The translations under genes were made by a program, and so were the position numbers. DNA of 54,632 nt from Actinomadura hibisca NBRC 15177 (GTDB lineage: Bacteria; Actinomycetota; Actinomycetes; Streptosporangiales; Streptosporangiaceae), in the NCBI RefSeq assembly GCF_001552635.1, contig NZ_BCRO01000088.1, forward strand, positions 1-54,632. Reading direction: 5' to 3'. Numbering within the stretch: the stretch's first letter is position 1; each line of letters begins with the position of its first letter. The notes under the pieces are model-generated. The model had not been told where the DNA came from. It saw only the letters and a list, made by a program, of their open reading frames with translations, and searched no databases. Below, piece after piece: positions 6,641-14,704 of the stretch.

Positions 6641-8923
6641 ATGAGCAGCCGAGAGGCCCCGCGCGCCGATTACGACGACTCCGCGCTGGAGGTCGGCAAG
6701 CCGAAGGAGTGGGCGGCGGGCGTCCCCGGCGTCGCGGCGGCGCTGCGCGACTCCTACGAGCAGATGGGCGTGCGCCGCGCGGCCCTGACGCTGCTGCGCG
6801 TCAACCAGAAGAAGGGCTTCGACTGCCCCGGCTGCGCGTGGCCGGAGGGCGAGCGGCGGCACACCGCCGAGTTCTGCGAGAACGGCGCGAAGGCCGTCGC
6901 CGAGGAGGCCACGACCCGGCGCGTGACGCGCGACTTCTTCGCCGAGCACACCGTGGACGAGCTGGGCGAACGTTCGGACATGTGGCTGGGCCAGCAGGGC
7001 CGCCTCACCGAGCCGATGATCCGCCGGGCCGGGTCGGCGCACTACGAGCCGGTGTCGTGGGACGAGGCGTTCGGCCTGGTCGCGACCGAGCTGAACGCGC
7101 TGGACTCCCCCGACCGGGCCGCCTTCTACACCTCCGGCCGCACCAGCAACGAGGCCGCGTTCGCCTACCAGCTGTTCGTGCGCGCGTTCGGCACCAACAA
7201 CCTGCCCGACTGCTCCAACATGTGCCACGAGTCGTCGGGCTCGGCGCTGACCGAGACCATCGGCATCGGCAAGGGCTCGGTGCTGCTCGACGACCTCCGC
7301 AAGGCCGACCTGATCTTCGTGGTCGGGCAGAACCCCGGCACCAACCACCCCCGCATGCTCTCCGCCCTGGAGGACGCCAAGCGCGCCGGGACGAGGATCG
7401 TGGCCGTCAACCCGCTGCCCGAGGCCGGGCTGATGCGGTTCAAGAACCCGCAGCGCCCCTCCGGCGTGGCGGGCAAGGGCACCGCGCTGGCCGACCGCTT
7501 CCTCCAGATCCGACTGAACGGCGACCTCGCGTTGTTCCAGGCCCTGAACCGGATGCTCCTCGAATCCGACGACCCCGACGCCGTCGACCGGGCGTTCCTG
7601 GACGAGCACACCGCCGGTTTCGCGGCGTTCGAGGAGCACTCCCGCGCGCTCGACTGGGATCAGGTCCTGGAGGCCACCGGCCTCACCCGCGACGAGATCG
7701 CCGCCACACTCGGCGACGTCCTGGCCGCCAAGAGCATCGTGGTGTGCTGGGCGATGGGCCTGACCCAGCACCGCAACTCGGTGCCCACCATCCGCGAGGT
7801 CGTCAACTTCCTGCTGCTGCGCGGCAACATCGGCCGCCCCGGCGCGGGCGTGTGCCCGGTGCGCGGCCACTCCAACGTGCAGGGCGACCGCACGATGGGC
7901 ATCTTCGAGCGGCCCCGGCCCGAGTTCCTGGACGCGCTGGCCGCCGAGTTCGGGTTCGAGCCGCCCCGCGCGCACGGCCTGGACGTGGTCGACACCATCC
8001 GCGCGATGCGCGACGGCAAGGTCCGCGTGTTCGTGGGCATGGGCGGCAACTTCATCCGCGCCACCCCCGACTCGGCCGTCACCGAGGCCGCGATGCGCCG
8101 CTGCCGCCTGACCGTCCAGGTGTCCACCAAGCTCAACCGGTCGCACGCGGTGACCGGCGGGCAGGCGCTGATCCTGCCGACGCTGGGCCGCACCGAACGC
8201 GACGTGCAGGCCACCGGCGCGCAGTTCGTGTCCGTCGAGGACTCCATGGGCATGGTGCACGCCTCGCGCGGCCGTCTCGCCCCGGCCTCCCCGGCGCTGA
8301 AATCGGAGGTCGCGATCGTGTGCGGGCTGGCCCGCGCCACGTTGAAGGACTCCCCCGCCGACTGGTCGGCGATGGAGGACGACTACGACGTCGTCCGCGA
8401 CCACATCTCCCGCGTCGTGCCCGGCTTCGCCGACTTCAACGCGCGCGTCCGCGGCCCCGCCGGGTTCACCCTGCCGCACGCGCCGCGCGACGAGCGGCGC
8501 TTCCCCACCGCCACCGGCAAGGCCAACCTGACGGTCAACCCGCTGGAGGTGCTGCGGGTGCCCGAGGGGCGGCTGCTGCTCCAGACCGTCCGCAGCCACG
8601 ACCAGTACAACACCACTATCTACGGCATGGACGACCGGTACCGGGGCGTCCGCGCGGGCCGCCGCGTGGTGTTCGTCAACCCCGGCGACCTGGCCGCGCT
8701 CGGCCTGGCCGACGGCGGCACGGTGGACCTGGTCTCGGAGTGGGAGGACGGCGTCGAGCGCCGCGCGCCGGGCTTCCGGCTGGTGGCCTACCCGACCGCG
8801 CGCGGGTGCGCGGCGGCGTACTTCCCCGAGACGAACGTGCTGGTCCCGCTGGACAGCACCGCCCAGGTCAGCAACACCCCCACCTCCAAGTCGATCGTGG
8901 TGCGGCTGGAACCGGCCGTATAA
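6641..8923 (+). CDS. FdhF/YdeP-family molybdopterin oxidoreductase
   Basis: A 760-residue molybdopterin-guanine-dinucleotide enzyme close to the formate-dehydrogenase-like YdeP family. It has FDCPGCAWPEG with Cys62 and Cys65, FCENGAKA with Cys79, YTSGRTSNEAAF near 163, and SNMCHESSG with Cys191 and Cys195. It then has the GQNPGTNHPRM and ARGCAAAYFPETN cofactor-loop blocks. There is no selenocysteine. It is probably cytoplasmic with no Tat signal. YdeP itself is linked to acid resistance, but the substrate is unproven. It sits alone between two NB-ARC regulators, with a hairpin in its leader and a terminator-like hairpin after its TAA. Confidence 0.88.
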   Translation: MSSREAPRADYDDSALEVGKPKEWAAGVPGVAAALRDSYEQMGVRRAALTLLRVNQKKGFDCPGCAWPEGERRHTAEFCENGAKAVAEEATTRRVTRDFFAEHTVDELGERSDMWLGQQGRLTEPMIRRAGSAHYEPVSWDEAFGLVATELNALDSPDRAAFYTSGRTSNEAAFAYQLFVRAFGTNNLPDCSNMCHESSGSALTETIGIGKGSVLLDDLRKADLIFVVGQNPGTNHPRMLSALEDAKRAGTRIVAVNPLPEAGLMRFKNPQRPSGVAGKGTALADRFLQIRLNGDLALFQALNRMLLESDDPDAVDRAFLDEHTAGFAAFEEHSRALDWDQVLEATGLTRDEIAATLGDVLAAKSIVVCWAMGLTQHRNSVPTIREVVNFLLLRGNIGRPGAGVCPVRGHSNVQGDRTMGIFERPRPEFLDALAAEFGFEPPRAHGLDVVDTIRAMRDGKVRVFVGMGGNFIRATPDSAVTEAAMRRCRLTVQVSTKLNRSHAVTGGQALILPTLGRTERDVQATGAQFVSVEDSMGMVHASRGRLAPASPALKSEVAIVCGLARATLKDSPADWSAMEDDYDVVRDHISRVVPGFADFNARVRGPAGFTLPHAPRDERRFPTATGKANLTVNPLEVLRVPEGRLLLQTVRSHDQYNTTIYGMDDRYRGVRAGRRVVFVNPGDLAALGLADGGTVDLVSEWEDGVERRAPGFRLVAYPTARGCAAAYFPETNVLVPLDSTAQVSNTPTSKSIVVRLEPAV

Positions 8924-8950
8924 CGCTCCGGCCGAGGGGCGGCCGGAACG
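8924..8950 (+). terminator. Terminator-like hairpin after the molybdopterin oxidoreductase
   Basis: TCCGGCC (8927-8933) pairs with GGCCGGA (8941-8947) around a seven-base loop, with CG/CG pairing outside one mismatch. No T tract follows. It separates this gene from the next promoter at 8963. Confidence 0.5.
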
Positions 8951-8962
8951 CCGCCGGGACGT

Positions 8963-8968
8963 TACGAT
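8963..8968 (+). promoter_or_regulatory. -10 box of the second NB-ARC regulator
   Basis: TACGAT followed by G, the same arrangement as at 4406 and 11467. The ATG it creates at 8967 is probably not the start. Confidence 0.5.
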
Positions 8969-9005
8969 GCGCTCATCGGTGAACACCGAACGGGTGGAGC
9001 GTCTG

Positions 9006-11402
9006 GTGACGGTACTGGCGGCCGAAGGCAGGGCGGGCAACCTGCCCGCCGAGGTGACCCGCTTCGTCGGGCGCGCCCAGGAGCTGGCCGAGGTCGCGGA
9101 CCTGGTGGAACGCGAGCGGCTGGTGACCCTGTGCGGGCCCGGCGGCGTCGGCAAGACGCGGCTCGCGCTGCGCCTGGCCGCCGACCTGCGGCCCTCCTTC
9201 GCCGACGGCGCGTGGCTGGTGGAGCTGTCGGCGCTGCGCGAGCCGCAGCTGCTGCCCCGGCTGGTCGCCGAGGCGCTGGGCCTGTGCGACCAGACCGCGC
9301 GCGACGCGGTGCAGTCGCTGGAGGACTACCTGTCGGACCGGCACCTGCTGCTGGTGCTAGACACCTGCGAGCACATGGTGGACGCCTGCGCGATGCTCGC
9401 CGAGCTGCTGCTGCGCGCCGCGCCCCGGCTGCACGTGCTGGTCACCGGCCGCCAGCCCCTGGACCTGCTGGGCGAGCACACCTACGCGCTGCCGCCGCTG
9501 GCGGTGGCCGACGCCGGGTCCGGCCCCGACCCCGACTCCGACTCCGGCGGCGACTCGGTCGCCCTGTTCGCCGACCGCGCCGCCGCGAGCGCCCCCGGCT
9601 TCGAGATCACGCCGGACAACCGGGCGCAGGTGGCCCGGCTGTGCCGCCGGCTGGAGGGCATCCCGCTCGCCATCGAGCTGGCCGCCGTCCGGCTGCGCAC
9701 CATGTCGCTGGACCAGATCGCCGCCCGGCTGGACGACCGGTTCCGGGTGCTCGGCACCGCCCGCACCCGGCACGCGCGGCACCAGACGCTGCACGCGGCG
9801 GTGAGCTGGAGCCACGAGTTGTGCACGCCCGAGGAGCAGGCGCTCTGGGGGCGGTTGTCGGTGTTCCCCGGCGACTTCGACGACCGGGCGGCCGAGGCGG
9901 TCTGCACCGGCGGCCCGGCCTGCGGCGACGTCCTGGACCTGCTGGGCGCGCTGGTCGACAAGTCGGTCCTGCTCCGCGACCGCGACACCGGCCGCTACCG
10001 CATGCTCGACACCCTCCGCGAGTTCGGCGCGGGGCTGCTGGACGCGCCCGCCGCCGCCGAGCTGCGCGACCGGCACCTGCGCCACTACCTGGCGCTCGCC
10101 GAGCACGCCGAGCGGGGCATCTCCGGGCCGGACCAGACGGCGCTGATCACCGGGCTGGGCGCCGAGCGGCACAACCTGCGGGTCGCGCTCGACCACGCGT
10201 TCTCCGCCCCCGGCGCCGAGCCCGCCGCGCTGCGCCTGACCCGGCTGCTGTACATGCCGTGGGTGATCCTGGGCCTGTTCGGCGAGGCCCGGGGCTGGGC
10301 GCAGCGGGCGCTGACGCTGCGGACTGCCGAAGACCCCGCCGGGAACCCCGCCGACGGCTCCGAACGGTGCTGGGCCCTCTACTCGGCCGTCGTGCTCGCC
10401 GCCCTCCAGGGCGACGGCGACGCGGCGCGCCCGCTGCTGGACGAGCTGGTCCGGGTCGCCCCGGCCTGCGCCGACGCCGAGCTGAGCGCGCACGTCCCGC
10501 AGGCCCGCGGCCTGGTGTCCTTCTTCACCGGCGACACCAGGACGGCCGCCGAGCACCTGGAGGAGGCCCTGACGGCCCGGCGCGCCCTGGGCTGCGACCA
10601 CCCCCGGTCGCTGGTGAGCTACCCGCTGCTGGCCGGGTCGTACGGGCTGCTCGGCCGCGCCGAGCGGGCCATGGCCGTGGCCGACGAGGGCCTGCGCGAG
10701 ACCGGGCGCGTCGGCGACGCCTGGAACGGCTCGGCCCTGATGTACAGCCGGGGCCTGGTGCGCTGGACGGCGGGTGACGCCGCCGGGGCGATGCCCGACG
10801 TCCTGGCCTCGCTGCGGCTCAAGGACGGCTCGTCGGACGCCCTCGGCCACGCCATCACGCTCGACCTGGCCGCCGTGTGCGCGGCCGACCTCGACGCCCC
10901 GGACCGGGCCGCCACGCTGCTCGGCTTCACCGCCCTCCTGTGGGAACGGCTCCGCGTGCCGATGCTGGGCCCGGCCTACGCCGCCCTGCGGCAGAGCTGC
11001 CTGGAGTCGCTGCGCGAGCGGCTCGGCGAGGAGCGCTTGGCGGACGGGATGCGGCACGGCGCGTCCCACACGCTCGCCGAGGCGACGGCCCTGGCGCTCG
11101 GCGAGGCCGACTCCGGCGGGCCCGGACCGGCCGCCGGACGCCGCCGCGCCCGCTCGCTGACCCCGCGCGAACGCGAGATCGCGGGCCTGGTCGCCGAGGG
11201 TCTGTCCAACCGGCGGATCGCCGAGCGGCTGGTCATCGCCAAGCGCACCGTCGACTCCCACGTCGAGCACATCCTCGCCAAGCTGGAGGTCGCCTCCCGC
11301 GCCCAGGTCGCGGTCTGGGTCGAGCGGCACGGCCACGCCTCCGGCGACGACCCCGGCCATGCCGACGACCCTGACGACACGAGCGGACCGGCCCCGCCCT
11401 GA
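9006..11402 (+). CDS. NB-ARC/TPR regulator with LuxR helix-turn-helix
   Basis: A 798-residue transcription regulator of the STAND/LuxR class. It has GNLPAEVTRFVGR at about 11-23, the P-loop GPGGVGKT (44-51), LLLVLDTCEHM as Walker B, GIPLAIELAAVRLR, and a TPR-like repeat region from roughly 350 to 700. The C-terminal LuxR domain starts near 716 (LTPREREIAGLVAEGLSNRR) and has the KRTVDSHVEHIL recognition segment. GTG 9006 is preferred because GGAG lies seven bases upstream and the N-terminus then matches the paralogues; upstream in-frame candidates are ATG 8967, GTG 8979 and GTG 8994. A short Asp/Gly/Pro-rich tail follows the HTH. The ligand is unknown. Confidence 0.87.
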   Translation: MTVLAAEGRAGNLPAEVTRFVGRAQELAEVADLVERERLVTLCGPGGVGKTRLALRLAADLRPSFADGAWLVELSALREPQLLPRLVAEALGLCDQTARDAVQSLEDYLSDRHLLLVLDTCEHMVDACAMLAELLLRAAPRLHVLVTGRQPLDLLGEHTYALPPLAVADAGSGPDPDSDSGGDSVALFADRAAASAPGFEITPDNRAQVARLCRRLEGIPLAIELAAVRLRTMSLDQIAARLDDRFRVLGTARTRHARHQTLHAAVSWSHELCTPEEQALWGRLSVFPGDFDDRAAEAVCTGGPACGDVLDLLGALVDKSVLLRDRDTGRYRMLDTLREFGAGLLDAPAAAELRDRHLRHYLALAEHAERGISGPDQTALITGLGAERHNLRVALDHAFSAPGAEPAALRLTRLLYMPWVILGLFGEARGWAQRALTLRTAEDPAGNPADGSERCWALYSAVVLAALQGDGDAARPLLDELVRVAPACADAELSAHVPQARGLVSFFTGDTRTAAEHLEEALTARRALGCDHPRSLVSYPLLAGSYGLLGRAERAMAVADEGLRETGRVGDAWNGSALMYSRGLVRWTAGDAAGAMPDVLASLRLKDGSSDALGHAITLDLAAVCAADLDAPDRAATLLGFTALLWERLRVPMLGPAYAALRQSCLESLRERLGEERLADGMRHGASHTLAEATALALGEADSGGPGPAAGRRRARSLTPREREIAGLVAEGLSNRRIAERLVIAKRTVDSHVEHILAKLEVASRAQVAVWVERHGHASGDDPGHADDPDDTSGPAPP

Positions 11403-11466
11403 GATAACGGACCGCAGGTAAATCCAGGTTCGCCGCAAGCGCCCGATCCGGCGGGGCGGACCGGCA

Positions 11467-11472
11467 TACGAT
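11467..11472 (+). promoter_or_regulatory. -10 box of the third NB-ARC regulator
   Basis: TACGAT followed by G, third copy of the TAnGATG arrangement. The ATG at 11471 overlaps this box. Confidence 0.5.
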
Positions 11473-11506
11473 GGGCGGCGCGCCCCCGTTCCGACACGAG
11501 GTGACC

Positions 11507-13807
11507 GTGACCTCTCCGCCCGAGAGACCGCGCGGCGGCAACCTGCCCGCCGAGGTGACCAGGTTCATCGGCCGCCGCCAGGAGCTGGCCGAAGCCCGGC
11601 AGGCCCTGTCGCGGTCCCGGCTGGTCACCCTCACCGGCGTGGGCGGCGTCGGCAAGACGCGGCTGGCGGTGCGGCTGGCGGCCGAGCTGCACCGCTCGTT
11701 CCCCGACGGCGCGTGGCTGGCGGAGCTGTCGGCGCTGCGCGAGCCCGAGCTGCTGCCGCGCACCGTCGCCGACGCGCTGCACCTGCCCGGCCAGTCGGCG
11801 GGCAGCCAGGTGGAGCGGCTGGCCGACCACCTGTCGGACAAGGACCTGCTGCTGGTGCTCGACACCTGCGAGCACCTGATCGAGGACTGCACCGCGCTGG
11901 TGGAGGTGCTGCTGCGCACCGCGCCGCGGTTGCGGGTGCTGGCCACCAGCCGCGAGCCGCTGGACGTGATGGGCGAGCACAACCTGGTCATCTCGCCGCT
12001 GCCGGTGCCCGCCTGCGGCGGCCGTCCCGGCGAGGGCGACGCGGTGGCGCTGTTCGCCGACCGCGCCGAGGCGATGGTGCCGGGGTTCGCGCTGACCGAC
12101 GACAACCGCCAGACCGTGACGCGGCTCTGCCGCCGCCTGGACGGCATCCCCCTCGCGATCGAGCTGGCCGCCGTGCGGCTGCGCACCATGTCGGTCGACC
12201 AGCTCCTGGCCCGCATCGACGACCGGTTCAAGCTGCTCGGCACCGCCCGCGCGGGCCGCAACCGGCACCGCACGCTGCGCGCGGCGATCGAGTGGAGCCA
12301 CGAGCTGTGCACCGAGGACGAGCGGCTGCTGTGGGCGCGCTTGTCGGTGTTCCCCGGCGACTTCGACCTCGCCGCCGCCGAGGCGGTGTGCTCGGGCCCC
12401 GGCCTGGAGGCCGACGACCTGCTGGAGGTGCTGGGCCGCCTGGTGGAGAAGTCGGTGGTGTTGTGCGAGCACGACGGCAGCCGCTACCGGATGCTCGACA
12501 CCATCCGCGAGTACGGGGCCGAGCGGCTGACCGAGCGCGGCGGCGACGCCGAGCCCCGCCGCCGCCACCGCGACCACTACCTGGCGCTGGCCGAGCGGTC
12601 CCGGGCGGCCGCGCTCGACGGCGGGCAGCTCGACTGGCTGATCCGGCTGCGCGCCGAGAACGCCAACCTGCGGGTCGCGCTGGAGTACTCGCTGGCGACG
12701 CCCGGCGAGGAGGCGACCGGCCTGCACCTGGCGGTGGTCCTCCAGCACTACTGGATGTGCCTGGGGCTGTTCGGCGAGGCGCGGCGCTGGCACGAGCGGG
12801 CGCGCGCCGTCGCGGCCGGGAAGGCGCCCGAGGGCGGGCCGGAGGGCGCGTGGCTGGACTGCTTCACCGGGATGATCGCGGTGCAGCAGGGCGAGGCGGC
12901 GCTGAGCCGGACGCTGATCGAGCCCGCGCTGCGCTCGGCCGACCCCGACCTGCGCGCGCACGCGGTGCACGTGCAGGGGCTGATCGCGCTGTTCGAGGGC
13001 GACCTCGCGCAGGCGCAGGCGCGGCTGGAGGAGGCGCGCGCGGCGTTCGAGGCGGGCGGCTACCGCGACCCGCTGGCGCTGCTGACCGGCCCGCACCTGT
13101 CGTCGGTGCTGCTGCTCCAGAGCAAGAACGACCAGGCGCTGGAGCTGGCCGAGGTGACGGTGCGGTCGGGCGAGGCGACCGGCGAGCAGTGGCACCACTC
13201 GTTCGCGCTGTACGCGCGGGGCGCGGCGTTGTGGTGGCAGGGCGAGCACGCCGAGGCGGTGCGCGACCTGCTGGCCTGCCTGGAGATCAAGGAGCGGCTG
13301 GGCGACCAGCTCGGCATCACGCTGGCGCTGGACCTGCTGACGCCCGCGCCGGTGGTGCGCGGCGAGGACGAGCAGGCGGCGATGTTGCTGGGCGCGACCG
13401 AGCGCATGTGGCGGGCGCTCGGCGCGTCGCTCCAGTACGGGCCGCACTACATGAAGCGGCGCGCGATGTCGGAGAAGGCCGTGCGCAAGCGCATGGCCGA
13501 CGACCGGTTCGAGGCGGCCAAGCGGCGCGGCGTGGAGATGACGATCGCCGAGGCGATCGGGCTGGCGCGGGGCGAGGCGCCGCCGCCGATCCCCGAGCAC
13601 GCCCGCGAGCCGCTGAACGTCCGCGAGCGGCAGGTCGCGACGCTGGTCGGCGAGGGCCTGTCCAACCGGGAGATCGCCGACCGGCTGACGCTCGCCAAGC
13701 GCACGGTCGACTCCCACATCGCGCACATCCTGGCCAAGCTCGGCATCTCCTCGCGCGCCGAGATCGCCGCGTGGAGCCGGCAGACGCTGGGCGGCGCGGC
13801 CCGCTGA
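11507..13807 (+). CDS. NB-ARC/TPR regulator with LuxR helix-turn-helix
   Basis: A 766-residue paralogue of the two preceding regulators. It has GNLPAEVTRFIGR near the N-terminus, the P-loop GVGGVGKT, LLLVLDTCEHLIED, GIPLAIELAAVRLR, a TPR-like middle and a terminal LuxR domain from about 703 (VRERQVATLVGEGLSNRE, then KRTVDSHIAHIL). Start GTG 11507 has GAGG five bases upstream, exactly as in the first paralogue, and yields the matching N-terminus MTSPPERPRGGNLPAE. GTG 11501 and ATG 11471 are the alternatives. Repeated duplication of one ancestor is the simplest origin of the trio. The target genes are unknown; the molybdopterin enzyme is the only non-regulator between them. Confidence 0.87.
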   Translation: MTSPPERPRGGNLPAEVTRFIGRRQELAEARQALSRSRLVTLTGVGGVGKTRLAVRLAAELHRSFPDGAWLAELSALREPELLPRTVADALHLPGQSAGSQVERLADHLSDKDLLLVLDTCEHLIEDCTALVEVLLRTAPRLRVLATSREPLDVMGEHNLVISPLPVPACGGRPGEGDAVALFADRAEAMVPGFALTDDNRQTVTRLCRRLDGIPLAIELAAVRLRTMSVDQLLARIDDRFKLLGTARAGRNRHRTLRAAIEWSHELCTEDERLLWARLSVFPGDFDLAAAEAVCSGPGLEADDLLEVLGRLVEKSVVLCEHDGSRYRMLDTIREYGAERLTERGGDAEPRRRHRDHYLALAERSRAAALDGGQLDWLIRLRAENANLRVALEYSLATPGEEATGLHLAVVLQHYWMCLGLFGEARRWHERARAVAAGKAPEGGPEGAWLDCFTGMIAVQQGEAALSRTLIEPALRSADPDLRAHAVHVQGLIALFEGDLAQAQARLEEARAAFEAGGYRDPLALLTGPHLSSVLLLQSKNDQALELAEVTVRSGEATGEQWHHSFALYARGAALWWQGEHAEAVRDLLACLEIKERLGDQLGITLALDLLTPAPVVRGEDEQAAMLLGATERMWRALGASLQYGPHYMKRRAMSEKAVRKRMADDRFEAAKRRGVEMTIAEAIGLARGEAPPPIPEHAREPLNVRERQVATLVGEGLSNREIADRLTLAKRTVDSHIAHILAKLGISSRAEIAAWSRQTLGGAAR

Positions 13808-13808
13808 G

Positions 13809-13831
13809 GGCCGTGCGCGCCCATCACGGCC
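13809..13831. terminator. Hairpin between convergent genes
   Basis: GGCCGTG (13809-13815) pairs with CACGGCC (13825-13831) around a nine-base loop, two bases after the NB-ARC stop. It could end transcription from either side. Confidence 0.45.
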
Positions 13832-13866
13832 GCATGTCGTGGCCGCACGTCATGGCCACACGTCAG
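13828..13866. repeat. Three 13-bp tandem direct repeats
   Basis: GGCCGCATGTCGT, GGCCGCACGTCAT and GGCCACACGTCAG lie head to tail in the convergent gap. The first copy shares its GGCC with the hairpin. Confidence 0.65.
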
Positions 13867-13891
13867 CGCCGCACGGGTGGAGCGCCTCTGG

Positions 13892-14677
13892 TCAGTCCTC
13901 GCGGCGCGGGGCGAGCTTGCTGCCGGGGTAGGGGCTGAGCAGCGTCTCGCGCCACGGGCCGTCGAGATGGGCGCGGGCGCGCTTGCGCCAGCTCAGCAGC
14001 CGGTGGTCGGGCTCGGCCTCGTCGTCCATGCCCAGCGCGGCGTCGCGGGCGCGCTGCACCTCCAGGTGGGAGTCGATGTCGGTGCCCCACAGCGTGACGA
14101 CCTCGGTGTCGCAGAGCTGCACCTCGTACGCGCCGACGAGCCGGTGCCCGTGGTCGGCCATGATCGGCGCGCGCTCCTCGCGCACCGCCGCCAGGTAGTC
14201 CAGCGCCGCGCCGGGCCGCACCTGGGCGCTCTCGAACAGGTACAGCGGCGCGGCGTAGCGCTCGGCGACCAGGTCGGCCAGCACCGGCGAGCCGGGCGCG
14301 GCGGCCAGCGGGCGGGAGAACGCGCCGTGCCGCAGGTCGTCGATGTCGGACAGGAACAGGTTGGCCTGCACGTCGTCGTAGATCTCCAGCATCTGCCGCC
14401 AGCCGCCGTCCCAGCCGCCGTGGCAGTCCCAGAGCGTCACCACCTTGAACTGCGGATGGCCGCTGATGCCGACGGCGTAGAACGCGCCGACCAGGTCGAT
14501 CTCGCGGGACCGGATCGACAGCCCCGCGGTGAGCTCGGCGTCACCGGCGGCGCGGCGGTCGTCCTCCTGCTTGTAGGCGGTGAGCCAGCGCAGGTACTCC
14601 AGCGGCCTGCGCGAGTTCATCGGGTGGAACTCGACCTCTTCGAGCAGGTGGACGGCACGGCGCACGACGCCTCCCAT
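13892..14677 (-). CDS. NIPSNAP-like two-domain protein of unknown function
   Basis: A 261-residue soluble protein. The C-terminal half (about 140-240) reads like a NIPSNAP-type dimeric alpha-beta barrel: LYLFESAQVRPGAALDYL, a central HGHRLVGAYEV strand, and VVTLWGTDI. The first half shows similar strand-helix spacing (FKVVTLWDCHGG), so two tandem barrels are likely. No catalytic residues can be assigned. The ATG at 14677 lacks a good ribosome site and is preceded five bases away by an inverted repeat. It is the last gene of the leftward amidase/dehydrogenase set and may process or bind the same compound. Confidence 0.6.
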   Translation of the reverse strand: MGGVVRRAVHLLEEVEFHPMNSRRPLEYLRWLTAYKQEDDRRAAGDAELTAGLSIRSREIDLVGAFYAVGISGHPQFKVVTLWDCHGGWDGGWRQMLEIYDDVQANLFLSDIDDLRHGAFSRPLAAAPGSPVLADLVAERYAAPLYLFESAQVRPGAALDYLAAVREERAPIMADHGHRLVGAYEVQLCDTEVVTLWGTDIDSHLEVQRARDAALGMDDEAEPDHRLLSWRKRARAHLDGPWRETLLSPYPGSKLAPRRED

Positions 14678-14681
14678 GAGC

Positions 14682-14695
14682 CAAGCGGACGCTTG
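14682..14695 (-). promoter_or_regulatory. Candidate TetR-type operator
   Basis: CAAGCG-GA-CGCTTG is a perfect inverted repeat with a two-base centre, too tight for an RNA hairpin. On the minus strand it follows a TAGTGT box (14707-14702) overlapping the amidase stop, so the NIPSNAP-like gene may have its own regulated promoter. Confidence 0.45.
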
Positions 14696-14704
14696 TTTGG
14701 GACA

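Noticed and set aside
4541..8923. A 1460-codon open frame joining the first NB-ARC gene and the molybdopterin enzyme
   Set aside because: The first part reads the NB-ARC gene out of frame. Only the part from 6641 has real motifs, with a start and leader of its own, so it is not a fusion protein.
10976..13726. A 916-codon minus-strand frame opposite the NB-ARC regulators
   Set aside because: Low-complexity Arg/Gln/Val repeats without any domain; antisense shadow.
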